A stretch of 64,000 bases of DNA, from NCBI RefSeq assembly GCF_022012445.1, contig NZ_JAKLTS010000007.1, forward strand, positions 124,001 through 188,000, read 5' to 3'. Origin of the DNA: Massilia sp. TS11 (GTDB lineage: Bacteria > Pseudomonadota > Gammaproteobacteria > Burkholderiales > Burkholderiaceae_D). Positions 19,754-27,461 of the stretch are shown piece by piece (position 1 is the first letter of the stretch; each line of letters begins with the position of its first letter). Both the position numbers and the translations under genes were made by a program. A model generated the notes under the pieces. That model had not been told where the DNA came from. It worked only from the letters and a program-made list of their open reading frames with translations, and did not search any database.

Positions 19754-20641
19754 ATGGCCAAACTGCCCAATTTCGCTGCCCTGCGCGCCTTCGAGGCGGC
19801 CGCCCGGCATGGTAATTTCACGCGCGCCGCCGAAGAGCTGCATCTGACCCACGGCGCCATCAGCCACGCGATCCGCGCGCTCGAGGACGAGCTCGGGCTG
19901 CCCCTGTTCACCCGCAACGGGCGCCATGTGCGCGTGACCGAGGAGGGCCTGCGCTATGCCCAGGCGCTCGGCCTGGCCTTCGCCGACATCGGCCGCGCCA
20001 CCGAGGACGTGCGCGCGGCCGGGCGGCGCCAGCGCCTGACGGTCTCGACCATCACCTCGTTTGCGGCGCGCTGGCTGGCCCCGCGCCTGGGCGGCTTCAT
20101 CGAGCGCCATCCGGAGATCGAAGTGGTGCTGCAGGCCTCCAACCAGCTGCAGGACCTGGTGCGCGAAGGCATCGACGTGGCCATCCGCTACGGCGGCGGG
20201 CACTACCCGGGCCTGTACGCCGAGCATCTGCTGGACGATGTCTGGTATCCGGTAGTAAGTCCCCACTATCGCGGCGGCGCACTGCCGCAGGGGCCGCAGG
20301 ATCTGGCCACGGCCACGCTGCTGCGTTCGCGCGCGCCCTGGGAACCGTGGTTCCGCGCGGCCGGGCTGGCCCTGCCGGAGCCGCAGGGCGGGCTGATGTT
20401 CGAGGACCTGTCGATGCTGATCCGCTCGGCCGTGGACGGCGATGGGGTGGCCCTGGTACGCCATGTACCGGCCTCGCAGGAAATTGCTTCAGGGGAATTG
20501 GTGCGTCTGTTCACGCTGGCGGTGCCGAGCGACAGCGCCTACTACTGGGTGTGCCCGCCTGCGGCCATGGCGCGGCCGCAGGTGAAGGCATTTCACACCT
20601 GGCTGGGTGGCCAGGTGGCGCAATTCACAGCACGATCTTGA
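19754..20641 (+). CDS. LysR-family regulator, GcvA-like
   Basis: This 295-residue regulator has an N-terminal winged HTH (ALRAFEAAARHGNFTRAAEE, HLTHGAISHAIRALEDELG) and a C-terminal LysR substrate-binding domain (VSTITSFAARWLAPRL, DVAIRYGGGHYPGL). The FAA..LAPRL and VAIRYG patterns match the GcvA/AmpR-like subgroup. The ATG abuts a palindrome and lacks a recognisable ribosome site, suggesting leaderless or weak translation with autorepression. Its 3' end overlaps the convergent ybeD gene by 17 bases. Confidence 0.93.
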   Translation: MAKLPNFAALRAFEAAARHGNFTRAAEELHLTHGAISHAIRALEDELGLPLFTRNGRHVRVTEEGLRYAQALGLAFADIGRATEDVRAAGRRQRLTVSTITSFAARWLAPRLGGFIERHPEIEVVLQASNQLQDLVREGIDVAIRYGGGHYPGLYAEHLLDDVWYPVVSPHYRGGALPQGPQDLATATLLRSRAPWEPWFRAAGLALPEPQGGLMFEDLSMLIRSAVDGDGVALVRHVPASQEIASGELVRLFTLAVPSDSAYYWVCPPAAMARPQVKAFHTWLGGQVAQFTARS

Positions 20642-20894
20642 CCATCGGGTGGGCCGACAGGGCGCGATACAGATTGTCGAGCTGTTCGCGGCTGGTGGCG
20701 CGCACGGTCACGGTCAGGCCGGTGTAATTGCCCTTCGAGGAGGGACGCGACTCCAGGCGCCCGGCGTGAAACGTCGGGTCGTGGGCCGTGACCACCTCCA
20801 CGATGGTCGCCGCGAAATCCACATGGGCGGCACCCATCACCTTGATGGGAAAGTCGCTCGGGAATTCGATCAGGTCGTCAACGGGGCGGTTCAT
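20625..20894 (-). CDS. ybeD: YbeD/DUF493 family protein
   Basis: This 89-residue protein matches the UPF0250/DUF493 family: LIEFPSDFPIKVMG near the N-terminus, SRPSSKGNYTGLTVTVRATS and a C-terminal HPMVKIVL. The ACT-like fold has no firm function. In E. coli ybeD lies next to lipB; here ybeD, lipB and lipA share a strand but are separated by the LysR and GST genes, consistent with an insertion into an ancestral ybeD-lipB-lipA run. Confidence 0.92.
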   Translation of the reverse strand: MNRPVDDLIEFPSDFPIKVMGAAHVDFAATIVEVVTAHDPTFHAGRLESRPSSKGNYTGLTVTVRATSREQLDNLYRALSAHPMVKIVL

Positions 20895-20951
20895 GCGGCT
20901 TCCTTTCTAAAACCCCTACATTGTAGCAGCCGCCCCGTTTTGCAAGCCCCC

Positions 20952-21713
20952 TCAGGCGGGCGCGCCGGCCAGGCGCTGCAGGCGCGCCAGGGCCGATTCG
21001 GCACCCTGTTCGGGCTGGCTGACGGACTTGCGGATCGCGTCCAGCTCGGCCTTCTGGTCGAGCGGCTTCTGACCGATATCGGCCACGATGCGCAGGCCTT
21101 CGGCTTCGTTGGCGATCTTCTGGGCGCGCTTGCTCAGGGCATCGAGCGCGCTCGAGCGGCCGGACAGCCCCTTCAGCCCGTCGAGCTGACGCTGGCGCTC
21201 GCCGCGCAATTCCTGCAGATCCTTCTGGGCGCGCGCCGTGGCCAGGGCCTGCATGGCCTTGCGGGCGGCGGCATCGAAGGCGGCCAGCTGGGCCGACAGG
21301 GCGTCGACGATCTTCTGCAGCTCGTCCATGTACTCGCGCGCATCGGCTTCTTCCTGGATCTCCTGCGGCAGGCGCGCCTTGTTGGCTTCCAGCTCGTCGC
21401 AGAACAGGGTGATGGTCGCCTCCGAAATCTTGCCGGCGGCCAGGCGCTCGGCAAGGGTGCCGGCCGCCTGCTCGTCATTCGCGATCAGGGTGCGCAGCTC
21501 GCGCACGTCGCGCTGTTCCTTCTCGTAGGCGGCGCGGGCGGCGGCCAGCTTCTGCGCGGTGCCGCGCAGGGTGTCGGCCAGACGGTCGCGGTCGGCTTCG
21601 GTCGCCGTCTCCGGGTCGAAGCTGGCAATCGCCTCGGCGATGCGTTCGCCCAGGGCACCGAAATGCTTGGAAACCAGACGGGCCGTCAGGCCCCAGCCTT
21701 GCGTGTTGCTCAT
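20952..21713 (-). CDS. Coiled-coil protein, probable PspA/IM30 family (YjfJ-like)
   Basis: This 253-residue protein is largely predicted alpha-helical, rich in Ala, Glu, Gln, Lys and Arg, with long heptad-like stretches (EADRDRLADTLRGTAQKL, LQELRGERQRQLDG) and no signal peptide or membrane segment. The C-terminal SALARLQRLAG resembles the end of E. coli YjfJ, a PspA/IM30-family protein. The next gene upstream in the operon is a YjfK-like DUF2491 gene, which supports the call. PspA relatives protect or remodel membranes. The ATG at 21713 was chosen over an upstream one. Confidence 0.6.
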   Translation of the reverse strand: MSNTQGWGLTARLVSKHFGALGERIAEAIASFDPETATEADRDRLADTLRGTAQKLAAARAAYEKEQRDVRELRTLIANDEQAAGTLAERLAAGKISEATITLFCDELEANKARLPQEIQEEADAREYMDELQKIVDALSAQLAAFDAAARKAMQALATARAQKDLQELRGERQRQLDGLKGLSGRSSALDALSKRAQKIANEAEGLRIVADIGQKPLDQKAELDAIRKSVSQPEQGAESALARLQRLAGAPA

Positions 21714-21747
21714 GATGCGTCCTTTCAAAGAGAAGTGGGTGCCGCCC

Positions 21748-22527
21748 TTACTGGATTTGCAGGCGTGCTTGCTCAACCGGTATGCCGATCACGAAGTCAA
21801 CATGGATACCGCGTTGTCGGGAATCGCCATTCACACTGGCGAGAATTTCTGTGCTGATCAGCAGGCTTTCGCGCAGGCCGTCGGCCAGCGGGCGCGTGTA
21901 GGGCATCAGATAGACCTCCTGCTTCAGACCGCTGTGGCCGCCGGCATCGTCGATCCGCGTTTCGCTGCCGCGGAAGGGCGCGATCCAGGGCGTGTCCGGA
22001 TGGCCGGCCTCGCGCTGATAGACGATTTCGTCGGCGCTGCCGAAGATCGCATCGAGGTCGAGGCCGAATTCCTCGAGCTGCCAGCGCCACAGCGTGTAGC
22101 TGGCGTCGCCCAGGCCGCTGCCGGCGGCGCCGGTGAACATCTCCTGCTCCTCGACCGTTTCCGGCACCAGGCGCGTCAGCTGCGAGCAGAACAGCAGCTC
22201 GGCCAGCTCGCCGCGGGCATTCACATACAGCTGCAGAAAAGTCTCGTCGCCATCGGCGTCGCCGGTGTCGAGGTAGTAGCGGTACAGCTTGCCGTCCATG
22301 TTCAGCTTGAGCTGGGAGATCGCCAGGATGCGCGTGGCGTGCTCGTCGGGCAGGGCCAGCAGCGACCCGCCGGCGCTGGCGCGCAGCAGCGGCGACTGCT
22401 GCAGATGCACGAGGCTGCCGATGCGCGCGCCGAGCGGCAGGCCGCGGTCCTGGGGCGCGTCCTCGGGCTTGCCGAAGGCCTTGCCGGCGGTGCCGCGCAG
22501 ATAGTCGAATGCGTCTTTCCAGGCCAT
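21748..22527 (-). CDS. DUF2491 family protein (YjfK-like)
   Basis: This 259-residue cytoplasmic protein has LPLGARIGSLVHL near residue 30, KLYRYYLDTGDADGDETFLQ, and an acidic, tyrosine-rich C-terminal half. The LPLGARIG and LYRYYLD features match DUF2491, the E. coli YjfK family; function unknown. It starts two bases after the upstream membrane-protein gene stop and 34 bases before the PspA-like gene start, so the three appear to be one operon. Confidence 0.7.
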   Translation of the reverse strand: MAWKDAFDYLRGTAGKAFGKPEDAPQDRGLPLGARIGSLVHLQQSPLLRASAGGSLLALPDEHATRILAISQLKLNMDGKLYRYYLDTGDADGDETFLQLYVNARGELAELLFCSQLTRLVPETVEEQEMFTGAAGSGLGDASYTLWRWQLEEFGLDLDAIFGSADEIVYQREAGHPDTPWIAPFRGSETRIDDAGGHSGLKQEVYLMPYTRPLADGLRESLLISTEILASVNGDSRQRGIHVDFVIGIPVEQARLQIQ

Positions 22528-22528
22528 C

Positions 22529-23188
22529 TCAATTTCCTTCCAGGCTGTAATGCGAAACACGGGCCGCCTTCATGCGGCGGTACTTCAGAACGACGGCCGC
22601 CACCGCGGCCAGCAGCAGGCCCCAGAGCAGCAGCGGCAGCAGCACGCTGCCAGGCGCGGGGGCGGGGGCGGGAACGGGGGCCGGCACGGCGGCGGCCGAA
22701 GCCGGCACCGCTGCGGGCGTGATCATGCCGCTGGTGTTTTCATGCACCACTTGCGGCGCGGCGGTCGCATGGCTGGACAAGGCGCTGCCGAGCATGAAGC
22801 CAAACAGGGCGCCGCCCCAGCCGCTGCCGCCGCGCGTCTCATGCACGATGACGGGCGGGCGCTGCGGCGCCGGAGCCGGCGTGCTCGGCGCGGCCGGCGG
22901 CAGCGGGTTGGCGGCGGCGCGGCGCGCATCGAGCGTGCCGAGCGCGCGCTGCTGCGCCGCTTTCTGGTCGAGGTCGCGCGTCATGGCCGATTGGCGCGGG
23001 CTGTCGGCGGGCGCTTTGGCCGCGCCGAAGCCTCCCATCCGGCTGCCCTGCGGTTTAATGCTTGTGGGGCTGGCCTTTTGCGAGGAAAATCCGCCCTTGA
23101 AGCTGCCTGTGCTGCCCGGTCGCGCTTGCGCGAAGGCCAGCGGCAGCACCAGGGCCAGGGTCACAACGGAGCGCAGTATCGTGTTCAT
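22529..23188 (-). CDS. Small exported membrane protein of the yjfK-like operon
   Basis: This 219-residue protein has a signal peptide (ending near LAFAQARP), a GGFSSQKA motif near residue 30, a long Pro/Ala-rich linker, a short Gly-rich hydrophobic patch (GWGGALFGFMLGSAL) and a C-terminal membrane helix (SVLLPLLLWGLLLAAVAAVV) followed by a basic tail. I do not recognise the family. As the first gene before the DUF2491 and PspA-like genes, it may tether them to the inner membrane; this is inference. Confidence 0.7.
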   Translation of the reverse strand: MNTILRSVVTLALVLPLAFAQARPGSTGSFKGGFSSQKASPTSIKPQGSRMGGFGAAKAPADSPRQSAMTRDLDQKAAQQRALGTLDARRAAANPLPPAAPSTPAPAPQRPPVIVHETRGGSGWGGALFGFMLGSALSSHATAAPQVVHENTSGMITPAAVPASAAAVPAPVPAPAPAPGSVLLPLLLWGLLLAAVAAVVLKYRRMKAARVSHYSLEGN

Positions 23189-23293
23189 GTTTGTGGTCAC
23201 AGGGTCGTTGACGAACAGCAGATTAGCCGTGCGCTTTGTGCACTGCATCGGTAAAAAACAGACACCATCACCGTGACACGCCGCTACCTCGAC

Positions 23294-23755
23294 ATGAACC
23301 AGCACGACGCGCTCTACAAAGTGGCGCGCGGCTATCCGGGCGGGCTCGAAGCCCTAGCCCAGGCAATGCAGATTTCCGTGAACGTGCTGCGCAATAAGCT
23401 GGCGCCGACGATCGCGTCGCACTATCCCTCGTTCGAAGAAGTCAGCACGATCATCGAGCTGTGCCATCGGGCCGGTGTGCCGGATGCCCATCTGCCGCTG
23501 CACGCGCTGCTGGTGCGGCATGGCATGGCGGCCTTCGTCGTGCCCTCACCGGACGAGGTCAGCGAGGACGATCTGTCGCAGACCGTGTGCCGGGTGATGA
23601 GCCAGGTGGGCGCCGTGGCCCAGGCCGTATCGAACGCCCTGCTCGACGGCGTGGTCACGCAGCAGGAAGCCGATCTGATCGAAAAGGAATTCCACGGCGC
23701 CTTGTCCGCGCTGGGCGAATGGCGCGAGCGGATCCGCCAGAAAACCGACCGCTGA
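23294..23755 (+). CDS. Phage CII-like regulatory protein
   Basis: This protein of about 153 residues resembles the phage regulatory CII family (P2-like, CP76): HDALYKVARGYPGGLEALAQAM, ISVNVLRNKLAPTIASHYPSF (HTH region), followed by a helical C-terminal part. An in-frame GTG at 23273 would add seven residues. No integrase, capsid or lysis genes are nearby, so it is a domesticated or isolated regulator rather than part of a prophage. It is divergent from the yjfK-like operon, with 105 bases between the starts, and may regulate it. Confidence 0.7.
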   Translation: MNQHDALYKVARGYPGGLEALAQAMQISVNVLRNKLAPTIASHYPSFEEVSTIIELCHRAGVPDAHLPLHALLVRHGMAAFVVPSPDEVSEDDLSQTVCRVMSQVGAVAQAVSNALLDGVVTQQEADLIEKEFHGALSALGEWRERIRQKTDR

Positions 23756-23786
23756 AAAAAAGACAGCCAACCCCGAAGGGCTGGCT
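23755..23786 (-). terminator. UUCG-capped rho-independent terminator
   Basis: On the reverse strand a 9-bp stem (AGCCAGCCC with GGGTTGGCT, one G-U pair) closed by a TTCG tetraloop is followed by GTC and seven T residues. It lies about 130 bases beyond the stop of the FecR-domain gene and overlaps the end of the CII-like gene. Confidence 0.85.
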
Positions 23787-23912
23787 GAAGACGGTGGAGA
23801 GCCCTCACTGTAAGGGCGGCAGGCGCGGCGCGCAGGGTGTTTACGACAGACTGCGCGAAAGCGCGACCAGACGACCGAATTCCGCTACTGGAATGCAATC
23901 GTCTGTATGTCT

Positions 23913-25853
23913 TCACTTCTCCTGTGTGGGCACCTTGCCTTCGTTGCGCGCGCCGGCGCTGCGGCCGCGATTTTCCTCCTGACGCGCTTCATTGCGCGGG
24001 GCTTCGTTGCGCGGCGCTTCGCTGCGCGGCGGCGGCGCCGTCGGCCGTTCTTCCCGCGGCGGAGCAGGCGGCTGCGGGCGCACGCGCGGCGCTTCCGGTG
24101 CGCCATTCGGCGGCGCCGTCACGCTCGGCGCGGGCGGCTGCGGATGGCCGCGCCGCACATCGTTCTGCAGATTGCGCTCCTCACGCGGCACCACCCAGGC
24201 CGGCGGATTGTTGATGCCTGGCGCCGGACGACGGTCATCGCGCTCGCCGCGGCTCTCGCTCTCGCGATGGGTGCGGATATCGGTCACCGGACGCGGATCA
24301 GGCTGCGGCTGGGTTTGCGGCTGCGGCTGCGGCTGCGGCTGCGGCTGCGGCTGCGGTTGCGGTTGCGGTTGCGGTTGCGGTTGCGTTTGCGTTTGCGGCT
24401 GCGGTTGCGGACGGTCGTTCCGGTCGTTCCGGTCTTTGCGATCGTTGCGATCATTGCGATCGTTGCGGTCCCTGCGCTCATCGCGGTCGCGGCGCTCGTT
24501 GCGGTCGTAACGCTCGTCGCGCTCATCGCGGCGGTCCGCATCGCGGCGCTTGCGCGGATCGTCGCGCCAGTCGGGACGGCGCTGCCAGTTGTCGCGGCCA
24601 TCATTGCGTACCACGGGCAGGCTCGGCACGGAGGGCGGCGGCGCCGGACGCCAGGCCGGCAGGCTGCGCGGCTCGGCATGCGGCAGCTGCCACACCGGCA
24701 CCACGCCGCGGCGGTCGAAATGCTCGCGCGGGATCACCGTCACACCGCCGCGGCTGCCATGCGGCACATAGCCGGGACGGGCCCAGACATTGATCACATC
24801 GATATGGGTGCGCGACACCCGGTAGCCCGGCTGATAGGGCTCGAACGGATGCAGCGGATACCAGCCCAGCGCCGGCGCGGTGCCGACCGAGAAACCGACC
24901 GACCAGCCGCGCTCGCCAATCCAGCCGACCAGGGCCGGCGCCCACACCGGACGGGGCACGCGCGGGCCCGGCGCCCAGCACCAGCGCGGGCCGATCTGCA
25001 CCCAGCGCCCGTAGTGGAAGGGCGCATAGCCCCAGGGCGCGTTGTCGACCCAGGTCCAGCCCCAGGGCGAGACCCAGGCCCAGCGGCCGTCGCGGTAGGG
25101 CGCCCAGTCGACGGCCACCTGGCGCGGCACCCACACGCGGCCGTAGTCGGCGCTGTCGGTCCAGCTGCCGTACTGGTCGAGATCCTCGTAGCCCGTCATT
25201 TCGTTCGAGACATAGCGCACGCTGGTGCTGCTGTAGCGCGCGTCCTGCTGGTCGCGCAGGGCGGCCCAGTCGTCGAAGCCGGTGCGCGCCGCGCGGCCAC
25301 TGCGCAGTTCGTCCTCGCGCAGATCGGCGCGCTGGCCGGGGCGCAGCTGCAGGCTGCTGCCGGCCGCTTCGACCTGGGCGCTGCCTTCGAACACGGACAC
25401 CAGGGTGGTATCGGGCTGCATTTCGGCGTCGATGCGCAGCAGGCCCGGTTCATTCAGCAGGATGCGGCCCTGCGGCGTGTTGAGCTCGAAGCCGCGCACG
25501 AGGTCGCGGTTGCGCACCCGTACGCTGAGGCTGCCGTAATGCAGGCGCAGCAGCAGGGTATCGTCGCCGATCTCGCGCAGGTCGAGGGCGGAGTCGGCAT
25601 CGAGGCGCAGCACGGTCGAGCCGATGCGGATTTCTGCGCGCCCGTCGCGGCCCGTGACCAGCTGGTTCTGGCTGGTCAGCGGCCAGTTCAGGGCGACCGG
25701 GGCCGGGGCCACGCCGACCTCGGCGCTCAGGCTGACATCGCCCTGCACGAAGGACAGGCGCCCGGCCCGTGCCGGCGCCTCCTGGGCCAGGGCCCATTGC
25801 GTCAGGGCCAGCAGGGCCAGCCCGGCAAGCGCGCGCAAGATTCGCATGATCAT
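23913..25853 (-). CDS. FecR/DUF6600 domain exported protein with PQ and DR repeats
   Basis: This 646-residue exported protein has a signal peptide (LALLALTQWALAQ) and a FecR domain (residues about 35-200, including LVTGRDGRAEIRIGST and VFEGSAQVEA). A Trp/Tyr-rich DUF6600 segment follows (YGSW near residue 230, YGRVWVP, GWTWVDNAPWGYAPFHYGRW). The C-terminal third is low complexity: Asp/Arg/Asn repeats, about 17 Pro-Gln dipeptides, then Pro/Arg/Glu-rich sequence. No ECF sigma factor or receptor adjoins it, so a classical FecR role is unlikely. An envelope-associated scaffold role is an inference. Confidence 0.8.
   Translation of the reverse strand: MIMRILRALAGLALLALTQWALAQEAPARAGRLSFVQGDVSLSAEVGVAPAPVALNWPLTSQNQLVTGRDGRAEIRIGSTVLRLDADSALDLREIGDDTLLLRLHYGSLSVRVRNRDLVRGFELNTPQGRILLNEPGLLRIDAEMQPDTTLVSVFEGSAQVEAAGSSLQLRPGQRADLREDELRSGRAARTGFDDWAALRDQQDARYSSTSVRYVSNEMTGYEDLDQYGSWTDSADYGRVWVPRQVAVDWAPYRDGRWAWVSPWGWTWVDNAPWGYAPFHYGRWVQIGPRWCWAPGPRVPRPVWAPALVGWIGERGWSVGFSVGTAPALGWYPLHPFEPYQPGYRVSRTHIDVINVWARPGYVPHGSRGGVTVIPREHFDRRGVVPVWQLPHAEPRSLPAWRPAPPPSVPSLPVVRNDGRDNWQRRPDWRDDPRKRRDADRRDERDERYDRNERRDRDERRDRNDRNDRNDRKDRNDRNDRPQPQPQTQTQPQPQPQPQPQPQPQPQPQPQPQTQPQPDPRPVTDIRTHRESESRGERDDRRPAPGINNPPAWVVPREERNLQNDVRRGHPQPPAPSVTAPPNGAPEAPRVRPQPPAPPREERPTAPPPRSEAPRNEAPRNEARQEENRGRSAGARNEGKVPTQEK
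24301..24411. repeat. Degenerate hexanucleotide tandem repeat within the FecR/DUF6600 gene
   Basis: About 17 copies of a 6-base unit (GGCTGC, GGTTGC, GTTTGC) encode the Pro-Gln/Thr-Gln repeat on the reverse strand. Because the unit is a multiple of three, copy-number change by slippage would alter length without shifting frame. A second degenerate repeat encoding Asn-Asp-Arg/Asp-Arg runs follows to about 24540. Confidence 0.9.
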
Positions 25854-26033
25854 GTCTCCGTCTTATGTGATTGACACCATTATCAACGCGCGAGCGCCCG
25901 GCCGGACAACGGCCGTTACAAAGACTTGCACATGGCGGCGCGGCGCGCCAAAGACAAACGGCGCCCCGGACCCGGCTGGGTCCGTGAGCGCCGCGAAGGA
26001 GGAGGGCGGCCTGCTGGCCGCCCGGGGAGAGAC

Positions 26034-26264
26034 TTACTCGGCTGCCAGTTCGGCCACGCCGGCCGGGCTCAGCTTGCCGCGCAGGGCCGCGTTGATCAGG
26101 GTCTGGTAGCCCTGGCCGCACTGGGCCGCCAGGCCGCGGAAGCGCTCGATCACTTCGTCGTCCAGGTAGATGGTGATGCGGGTCTTGCGCTTACGCTGGC
26201 GCAGGGTGCTGCTGCGGGTGGCGGCTTGGCTCAGGATTTCGGTTTGGGCGGGTTGCAGATTCAT
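26034..26264 (-). CDS. Ribbon-helix-helix protein, BrnA-like antitoxin without visible partner
   Basis: This 76-residue protein has a basic N-terminal half and the RHH pattern TRITIYLDDEVIERFRGLAA, then QGYQTLINAALRGKL, as in BrnA-type antitoxins. BrnA normally pairs with a BrnT toxin encoded directly upstream. Upstream here (26265-26496) is only a 232-base gap before the divergent DUF808 gene. It may be an orphan antitoxin or a stand-alone repressor, perhaps of the divergent gene. Confidence 0.75.
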   Translation of the reverse strand: MNLQPAQTEILSQAATRSSTLRQRKRKTRITIYLDDEVIERFRGLAAQCGQGYQTLINAALRGKLSPAGVAELAAE

Positions 26265-26496
26265 GGCTATTCACCTCTCTAAGCGGCCGCAGCCGCTGAC
26301 TGTCGACAAGATTCGGAAAGACACTTCGGCTGCCTGTGCGCGGAAATGTCATGTCAGGCAATATACGGAAACCCCGCCAGGCCCCCACCCGAAAAGCGAC
26401 GAGATGCATATTTTGGGGGCCAGAATGCAAAAAACGGCCATTTTCCGGTGAGCAGGGCTTTGGTAAGATGTCCGCCACATTGCAAAGGAGGCAAAC

Positions 26497-27372
26497 ATGG
26501 CAGGGACGAGTCTGCTAGCCCTGATCGACGACATCGCGACCCTGCTCGACGACGTGGCCCTGCTGTCGAAAGCGGCGGCGCAGAAGACGGCCGGGGTGCT
26601 CGGCGACGACCTGGCCCTGAACGCCGAACAGGTGGCCGGGGTGGCGGCCGAACGCGAGCTGCCGGTGGTCTGGGCCGTGGCCAAGGGCTCGCTGCGCAAC
26701 AAGGCGATCCTGGTGCCGGGCGCGCTGGCGATCAGCGCGTTTGCGCCCTGGGCCATCACGCCGATGCTGATGGTCGGCGGCGTCTACCTGTGCTTTGAGG
26801 GTGTCGAAAAGCTGGTGCACGGCAAGGAGCCCGCCGAGGACCAGGCCCTGCGCGAGGCGGTCGACCTGGTCGCCTATGAAAAAGACAAGATTGCCGGCGC
26901 CATCCGCACCGACTTCGTGCTGTCGGCCGAGATCATCGTGATTGCGCTGGGCATCGTGGCCGGCGCCCCGTTCGAGCGCCAGGTGCTGGCCCTGGTGGCC
27001 GTGGCCCTGGCGATGACGGTCGGCGTGTACGGCGTGGTGGCGGCCATCGTCAAAATGGACGACGCCGGCCGCGTGCTGATCCGGCGCGGCGGCGCCCTGG
27101 CCGGCCCCGGCCGCCTGCTGCTGGCGGCCGCGCCCAAGCTGATGAAAATCCTGGCCGTGGCCGGCACGGCGGCGATGTTCACCGTCGGCGGCGGCATCCT
27201 CAGCCACGGCTGGCATGCGCTGCACGACTGGCTCAGCGGCTGGACCGCCCAGGCCGGCGCACTGGCGGGCCTGGCCGGCGTGCTGGCCGATGCGGCCGTC
27301 GGCATCGCGGCCGGGGCGATCGCGCTCGGCGCGGTCAGTCTGCTCACGCGCTTGCGCGGAGCGGGCCGCTAA
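26497..27372 (+). CDS. yedI: DUF808 inner-membrane protein (YedI-like)
   Basis: This 291-residue protein begins MAGTSLLALIDDIATLLDD and continues KTAGVLGDDLALNAEQV and ELPVVWAVAKGSLRNK, a near-exact DUF808 pattern. Several membrane segments follow (LALVAVALAMTVGVYGVVAAI, split over residues 165-185, and later helices). Function unknown; E. coli YedI is the named relative. The start follows an AAAGGAGG ribosome site. Confidence 0.93.
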   Translation: MAGTSLLALIDDIATLLDDVALLSKAAAQKTAGVLGDDLALNAEQVAGVAAERELPVVWAVAKGSLRNKAILVPGALAISAFAPWAITPMLMVGGVYLCFEGVEKLVHGKEPAEDQALREAVDLVAYEKDKIAGAIRTDFVLSAEIIVIALGIVAGAPFERQVLALVAVALAMTVGVYGVVAAIVKMDDAGRVLIRRGGALAGPGRLLLAAAPKLMKILAVAGTAAMFTVGGGILSHGWHALHDWLSGWTAQAGALAGLAGVLADAAVGIAAGAIALGAVSLLTRLRGAGR

Positions 27373-27461
27373 CATATTGATGTACGGAAATTTTGATTTT
27401 GGTCAAATTCGTGGCACATTTCCCCAAATAAACTTCAACGTCCAGTTTCCAAAGGTCCGTC

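Noticed and set aside
23294..23755. Prophage suggested by the CII-like gene
   Set aside because: No integrase, structural, replication or lysis gene is within reach, and no att-like repeats were seen.
24301..24540. Regular short repeats resembling a CRISPR-like array
   Set aside because: The unit is 6 bases without spacers and lies in frame inside a coding region, so it is a protein repeat.
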